A stretch of 45,520 nucleotides of DNA from Bacillota bacterium (GTDB lineage: Bacteria; Bacillota; UBA4882; UBA8346), in the NCBI GenBank assembly GCA_023394955.1, contig JAEWZY010000051.1, positions 1 to 45,520 of the forward strand, written 5' to 3'. Shown here one piece after another: positions 41,772-45,520 of the stretch (positions are counted from its first letter, which is position 1; the number at the start of each line of letters is the position of its first letter). The notes beneath the pieces were generated by a model. That model searched no databases, was not told the origin of the DNA, and saw only the letters and a list, made by a program, of their open reading frames with translations. Position numbers and translations under genes: made by a program.

Positions 41772-42692
41772 ATGGGTCAGATCTGTTTCGAGAGTCACTA
41801 TAGTTTAACGGAAACGGTTTCAATCGTAAATTTCTTAAAAGATCATTCTCCCCTTTCCGGAAGGAGCTTACGTAAATATTTTTTCAAAGGGCTAGTCTAC
41901 CGTAACGGTAAAAAAGCCCATTCTCAAACCCTTTTGAAACCCGGAGATTATATTATTGTTTATGCTCTGATCGAAAACCATGTTTCTTTGAAGCCCGAGC
42001 CAATCCCTTTTGATATTATTTTTGAAGACCAAAATATGCTGGTCATCAACAAACCGGCCTCCCTGGCCGTTCATCCCAGCGGTAACATTAAATCCGGAAC
42101 TTTGGCCAACGCTGTCGCCTATTACTTTGCTCAATTAGGCTTAAAAGTCAAAATCAGGCCGGTAAATCGCTTGGATTACGGGACCTCCGGTTTGATCATT
42201 TTCGCTAAAAACGCGCTAGCCCAAACCAGTTTAAGTGAGGAGATTAAAAAAGGACGAATCGGCCGAATCTACTATGCGCTCGTCAACGGTGTAGTAAAAG
42301 ATGTCCAAGGGGTCATCGACTTAGCCATAGGCGAAGGCAATGGAGTGCGTAAGATTACCCCTGCCGGCAAAAGCGCTTTGACCGAATATCGAACTCTAAA
42401 AAGATTCAATGATGCATCTTTACTGGAAATTAAAATCCAAACCGGCCGGACCCACCAAATTCGAATCCATCTGAGCGCAATCGGGCATCCGATCTATGGC
42501 GACTCACAGTACGGGGTAAAGACCCGGCTAATTAAAAGACCGGCGCTGCACGCCGGTAAACTGGTCTTTCAAAGTTCAGCTTTTAAAGTTCCCCATCTTC
42601 AAGCGGCATGGCCCGAAGACTTTCAAAAATTATTAGAAGGTTTGAAGGGAGACGCTCAAACCAACAGTTCCCCTTCTAAGGTGAAAGTTTGA
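41772..42692 (+). CDS. RluA/RluD-family pseudouridine synthase
   Basis: 306 aa. An N-terminal S4-like RNA-binding segment (about 20-65, RSLRKYFFKGLVYRNGKKA) precedes the catalytic domain. The active Asp135 is in NRLDYGTSGL. Usually the first residue is His (HRLD), here Asn, a change that keeps the catalytic Asp. GRTHQIRIHLSAIGHPIYGD is the conserved C-terminal motif. The RNA target (rRNA or tRNA) cannot be told from sequence alone. ATG 41772 follows AAGGAGAG. Its last 37 bases overlap the 3' end of miaB on the other strand. Confidence 0.92.
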   Translation: MGQICFESHYSLTETVSIVNFLKDHSPLSGRSLRKYFFKGLVYRNGKKAHSQTLLKPGDYIIVYALIENHVSLKPEPIPFDIIFEDQNMLVINKPASLAVHPSGNIKSGTLANAVAYYFAQLGLKVKIRPVNRLDYGTSGLIIFAKNALAQTSLSEEIKKGRIGRIYYALVNGVVKDVQGVIDLAIGEGNGVRKITPAGKSALTEYRTLKRFNDASLLEIKIQTGRTHQIRIHLSAIGHPIYGDSQYGVKTRLIKRPALHAGKLVFQSSAFKVPHLQAAWPEDFQKLLEGLKGDAQTNSSPSKVKV

Positions 42693-43978
42693 GCGCCGGT
42701 AATCCGGACTACCGCTAAATCCCCCTGTTTGATGCCGGGTATCGGTTTAAAATGAATTAATTTATTTTGAGTATTCCGCCCCGACCAAACAGCGGGGTTT
42801 TTCTCACTAACCCCTTCCGCCAGTACTTCGCTTAAAGAGCCGATCAAAGCTTGGTTTTTTTCGTGGGAGATCCGGTTTTGGGTTTCAATCAACTGATTCA
42901 GCCGGCGTTTTTTAGCAGCCTCTGGAATTGGGTCTTCGATCTCAGCGGCCGGAGTGCCGGTCCGTGATGAATAAATAAAAGTGAAAGCCCCGTCAAACCT
43001 GATTTTCCCAACCAAATCGAGAGTGTCCCCGAAGTCTTCCTCGGTCTCTCCGGGAAATCCCACAATAATATCGGTAGTTAAGGCCAATCCCGGTATCTTG
43101 TTTTTAATCTTCTCCACTAAGGCCAAATAACTTTCCTTAGTATAATTCCGGTTCATCAATTTCAAAATCCGGCTGCTTCCAGCTTGCATCGGTAGATGGA
43201 GATGGCGACAGATATTTTTGCGGCCGGCCATGACCTGGATTAACTCATCGGAAAGATCTTTTGGATGGGAAGTCTGAAAACGAATCCGGGCAATATCTAA
43301 AGCGGCGATTTTCTCAAGCAATTTGGCAAAGTTCCATTCTTGTTCATTAAAATCTTTGCCGTAGGAGTTGACGTTTTGACCGAGTAGAGTGATTTCTTTG
43401 ACCCCCGAAGCGGCCAAGTCTTTAATCTCAGTTAAAATGTCCTTTGGCTGCCTGCTTCTTTCCCTGCCCCGCACATAAGGGACGATACAATAGGAACAAA
43501 AATTATTGCAGCCGTACATAATCGTAACCCAGGCTTTAAAGGGATCATTTCGCTTAACCGGAAGTCCTTCATGGATCTCGCCTTCGCTATCCCAAACTTC
43601 GTAAACTTCCGCCCGTTCCGTTCCGATCTTCTCCAATAGTTTAGGAAGTTCGTGGAGGTTATGGGTGCCGAAGACCAAATCAACCTGGGGGTAAGATTGG
43701 TGGATCTTCTCCACTACTGTCGGTTGTTGGACCATGCAGCCGCAAACACCGATGATACAGTCGGGGTTTCCTTCTTTGAGGGCTTTTAAATTGCCGATAT
43801 TCCCATAAAGCCGGTTTTCGGCATTTTCCCTAACACAACAGGTATTTAAGATGATTAAGTCGGCCTCCGGTTGGGAAGGGACCGGGGTATAACCTATTTT
43901 TTCTAAGATTCCGGCCAAGATTTCCGAATCATGGACGTTCATCTGACAGCCGAAAGTGGTAATGTGGTATTTTTTCAA
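42656..43978 (-). CDS. miaB: tRNA-2-methylthio-N6-dimethylallyladenosine synthase MiaB
   Basis: MiaB adds a methylthio group to i6A37 tRNA, the step after MiaA. The N-terminal cluster uses Cys11, Cys47 and Cys81. The radical-SAM cluster is Cys157-x3-Cys161-x2-Cys164 (YGCNNFCSYC). A TRAM domain forms the C-terminus (about 375-440). TTG start at 43978, behind GGAGAG. Length 440 aa is normal. It overlaps the pseudouridine synthase gene tail-to-tail by 37 bases. Its promoter is probably in the AT-rich sequence around 44040-44060, next to the group II intron remnant. Confidence 0.97.
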   Translation of the reverse strand: MKKYHITTFGCQMNVHDSEILAGILEKIGYTPVPSQPEADLIILNTCCVRENAENRLYGNIGNLKALKEGNPDCIIGVCGCMVQQPTVVEKIHQSYPQVDLVFGTHNLHELPKLLEKIGTERAEVYEVWDSEGEIHEGLPVKRNDPFKAWVTIMYGCNNFCSYCIVPYVRGRERSRQPKDILTEIKDLAASGVKEITLLGQNVNSYGKDFNEQEWNFAKLLEKIAALDIARIRFQTSHPKDLSDELIQVMAGRKNICRHLHLPMQAGSSRILKLMNRNYTKESYLALVEKIKNKIPGLALTTDIIVGFPGETEEDFGDTLDLVGKIRFDGAFTFIYSSRTGTPAAEIEDPIPEAAKKRRLNQLIETQNRISHEKNQALIGSLSEVLAEGVSEKNPAVWSGRNTQNKLIHFKPIPGIKQGDLAVVRITGAQTFTLEGELLV

Positions 43979-44114
43979 GACGGACTCTCCAAGGTTTGAT
44001 CAATTGTTTTAATTATTTAATGCCCATTCGGTTTGGGTTTTACTATATCATATTTTAGTGAAAAATGTTAGTCGGAGCTTAAGATTCAATATATCTCACA
44101 ATGATCATTAATAT

Positions 44115-44619
44115 ACCGGATAAATTGCTCCCCGGAGCTGATACAGGGTCTCCCAAGTTCCCGGTGCTTCTCTCGATACATGCCATGCTCTCTGACCCGG
44201 GTTGCTTGGGTGAGCAATGAAGCATAGCGAAATGACCAGCCCCAACAGACCATCAAAAATCTCACCGGGACTATGTATTCCTCACACCATAATCTTTAAC
44301 GATTTCTCGGTGTTGGCTTCCACGACGTTAAACATGTCGCCGTCTGCTTCTTCCTCCGTTTCCGGAGCACTCGCTTCACGGGGCTGAATTGCTTTAAGAG
44401 TTACGGTCCTCCTTACGGCCTATATCGTTCTTTGTGTACACTTCACCTAACTGTTGCCAGCTTCGGCGCAACACTCAATACGGATGGCTGGTTAGACCTT
44501 GTCCGGCAAGGACTTAACCTTGCAAGAAACACCAAGCTTCGCTTGGCGTACTAACCGTTTGGCATCTCCGACACGACTGAACCTAGCGTTACAGCGCTTG
44601 GTGAAGTCGTGTGGCGCGC
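44115..44619 (-). mobile_element. Group II intron remnant (5' ribozyme part, no reverse transcriptase)
   Basis: Read on the minus strand from about 44619, the sequence starts GCGCG (consensus GTGYG) and shows features I associate with bacterial group II introns. ACACGACT (44612-44605) pairs with AGTCGTGT (44578-44571), directly followed by CGGAGATG; GTGCTCCGGAAACGGAG lies at about 44356-44372; GTCGTGGAAGCCAACACCGA (about 44306-44326) and ATTATGGTGTGAGGAATACA (about 44273-44292) follow. The sequence stops near 44115, where an intron-encoded protein would begin. No reverse transcriptase ORF and no domain V/VI is found. The identification rests on remembered motif similarity and the base pairing. 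Confidence 0.68.
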
Positions 44620-44882
44620 CAACTACATGAATTTGTATCTTTGAAATTTCATCGTGAGTGAGTTTCTTCTTTGAATTGACATCTTTGAATAACCGCGCCC
44701 GAAGCAGAAATGCCGTGTTAGCTGCCCCGAAGGGCAAGGAGCGTAGCGGCGCAGAGTTTACCTACCATGTTTTTACTAAATTGCCCATCGACAAAGGCGG
44801 AACGCAGGATGCGTGGAGACGAACAGTTTTGCCGTTGAAAATATCTATGACATCTTCTACTATAACGATTAAATAGATTAGT
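44620..44882. other. Gene-free stretch upstream of the intron remnant
   Basis: No ORF here is convincing. It contains GC-rich short hairpins, such as GCCC-CGAA-GGGC at 44724-44735, in a sequence (about 44695-44760) with a base composition unlike its AT-rich surroundings. It may be the remains of the intron's target region or of another element. Confidence 0.5.
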
Positions 44883-45215
44883 TCAATCAACCAACATTTC
44901 CTTAATAATACTTTTAACTTCTATATTTTCTTCCATCGTTAAATTCCCAATCTTTTCACAAAGTCTAGTTTTATCAATAGCTCTAATCTGATCCAATATC
45001 ATCCAACCCTCTACATCATTTACTCTTAGTTTGACCCGAGTTGGATAACCTTCTCTTCCTTTACTCGTCATTGGTGCAATTATTATCGTTCGAAGGTGAT
45101 TATTCATTTCCAAGGGAGAAATAATTACACAAGGTCTGATTTTATTTATTTTCGCTCCTCGGGCGGGATTCAGATCTACCCAATAAATTGAGTATTGTTC
45201 AATGCCTTGGCTCAT
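44883..45215 (-). CDS. mazF: MazF/PemK-family toxin (mRNA interferase)
   Basis: 110 aa. YWVDLNPARGAKINKIRPCVIIS is the MazF core strand with the catalytic Arg, and IIAPMTSKGREGYPTRV follows with the conserved Thr/Ser. GWMILDQIRAIDKTRL completes the fold. MazF toxins cut single-stranded RNA at short sites. ATG 45215 follows GGAGGT; the open frame extends 11 codons further but has no site there. Its start overlaps the end of a MazE-like ORF by 17 bases. The gene looks intact. Confidence 0.93.
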   Translation of the reverse strand: MSQGIEQYSIYWVDLNPARGAKINKIRPCVIISPLEMNNHLRTIIIAPMTSKGREGYPTRVKLRVNDVEGWMILDQIRAIDKTRLCEKIGNLTMEENIEVKSIIKEMLVD

Positions 45216-45336
45216 CCCAAACCTCCAGGGTTTCATCATCCAATTCATCTGGAATTACTAAGGTATCATCATGGTTTTTATGCATAAGTTCAAAAGCTTC
45301 GGTCCATCCCTGACAAGGAATTACATTTAGGTACAT
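45199..45336 (-). CDS. MazE-like antitoxin, short (C-terminal toxin-binding part only)
   Basis: A 45-residue frame from ATG 45336 to TGA 45199, with an acidic tail of the kind that wraps MazF: QGWTEAFELMHKNHDDTLV, then IPDELDDETLEVWDEPRH. Complete MazE proteins have an AbrB-type DNA-binding domain of about 45 residues before this. In this frame an in-frame TGA lies about 24 bases upstream of the ATG, so that domain is absent. A TTG at 45348 could add four residues. It is probably a truncated antitoxin; whether it still neutralises MazF is open. Confidence 0.6.
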   Translation of the reverse strand: MYLNVIPCQGWTEAFELMHKNHDDTLVIPDELDDETLEVWDEPRH

Positions 45337-45520
45337 ATTATTTGGCAAATAAATTCAGTGTTTTCAGAAATTGATTTCGTGCCATCAACATGTATTACAG
45401 GACACACAAGAGTTTCTGCCCATTGTTCGATTCTTGATAGAGAACGCGATGCTACGAAATCAACAAATTTCAACTCCTGTTCGTACATATCACCGCCTTC
45501 ACAAACGCGTTCTCCATGCT
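45327..45520 (-). CDS. Unrecognised ORF, C-terminal part, running off the right edge
   Basis: Open on the minus strand from the window edge to TAA at 45329-45327. The 63 visible residues include MYEQELKFVDFVASRSLSRI, then EQWAETLVCPVIHVDGTKSI. Composition looks coding. I do not recognise it. It overlaps the MazE-like ORF by 10 bases in another frame. It could be an unrelated gene that replaced the antitoxin's DNA-binding part. Confidence 0.4.
   Translation of the reverse strand, partial: HGERVCEGGDMYEQELKFVDFVASRSLSRIEQWAETLVCPVIHVDGTKSISENTEFICQIICT

Noticed and set aside
44492..44876. ORFs 44492-44737 (-) and 44658-44876 (+)
   Set aside because: The first lies largely inside the group II intron ribozyme sequence. 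The second has no ribosome binding site and a composition unlike coding DNA.

Overview
The window looks like a chromosomal segment of a Bacillota (Firmicutes) bacterium with moderate to low GC. The evidence is strong AGGAGG-type ribosome binding sites, many TTG starts, sigma-A promoters with 17-18 base spacers, the mutS-mutL-miaA-hfq order, a lexA gene divergent from a LysM (YneA-like) gene with CGAAC-N4-GTTCG SOS boxes, a dnaG-rpoD pair, and a tepA-ylzJ-ftsK/spoIIIE neighbourhood. I cannot name a genus.

Layout. 1-13400 (+): the 3' part of a SpoOB-type sensor kinase, a coiled-coil protein made of heptad repeats, mismatch repair genes mutS and mutL, miaA, hfq, dapF, pheA with an overlapping PLP enzyme of the methionine gamma-lyase/aluminium-resistance family, a zinc-ribbon membrane protein, a HEAT-repeat protein, surE and an unrecognised 129-aa gene. 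13400-14710: an SOS module with lexA (-), a divergent LysM protein and a 52-aa ORF (+), and three SOS boxes between them. 14828-16544 (+): two ferritin-like proteins around an Ohr/OsmC peroxidase. 16698-24306: htrA (-), a DUF2721 protein (+), then ilvC, an FmdB-type protein, pduL, tRNA-Trp, a GAF-GGDEF protein with a frameshifted 3' end, a TIGR04086-type membrane protein and a secreted FG-GAP/stalk-domain protein, all (-). 24529-36605 (-): tRNA-Pro, a zinc-ribbon coiled-coil protein, a DksA-like zinc finger, a Nif3-like protein, a CAU tRNA, rpoD, dnaG, rodZ-like, ftsK/spoIIIE, a Na/Pi cotransporter-like protein, ylzJ, tepA and a small basic protein. 36912-38516: a PilZ protein (+) and a six-tRNA cluster (-: Val, Asp, Phe, Gly, Cys, Leu). 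38576-43978: PHP phosphoesterase, tyrA and aroF (-), an RluD-type pseudouridine synthase (+) and miaB (-). 43979-45520: a truncated group II intron, a mazF toxin with a very short MazE-like partner, and an unknown ORF running off the right edge.

How the genes fit together. Most of the window is housekeeping: DNA repair (mutS, mutL, lexA), tRNA modification (miaA and miaB act in sequence on A37; RluD-type enzyme), aromatic amino acid synthesis (aroF, tyrA, pheA), lysine/cell wall (dapF), branched-chain amino acids (ilvC), replication and transcription (dnaG, rpoD) and chromosome translocation (ftsK). A GGDEF protein and a PilZ protein suggest cyclic-di-GMP signalling.

Most notable observations: mutL has no ATG/GTG/TTG start that keeps its ATPase motifs and seems to start at ATC behind a near-perfect ribosome binding site; a three-box SOS region drives a YneA-like gene plus an unannotated small ORF; stop codons lie inside terminator or inverted-repeat stems at four places; one diguanylate cyclase is frameshifted near its end; and the right end is a decaying mobile/toxin region. 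I found no CRISPR array, no complete insertion sequence, and nothing I would call a clearly new multi-gene system.
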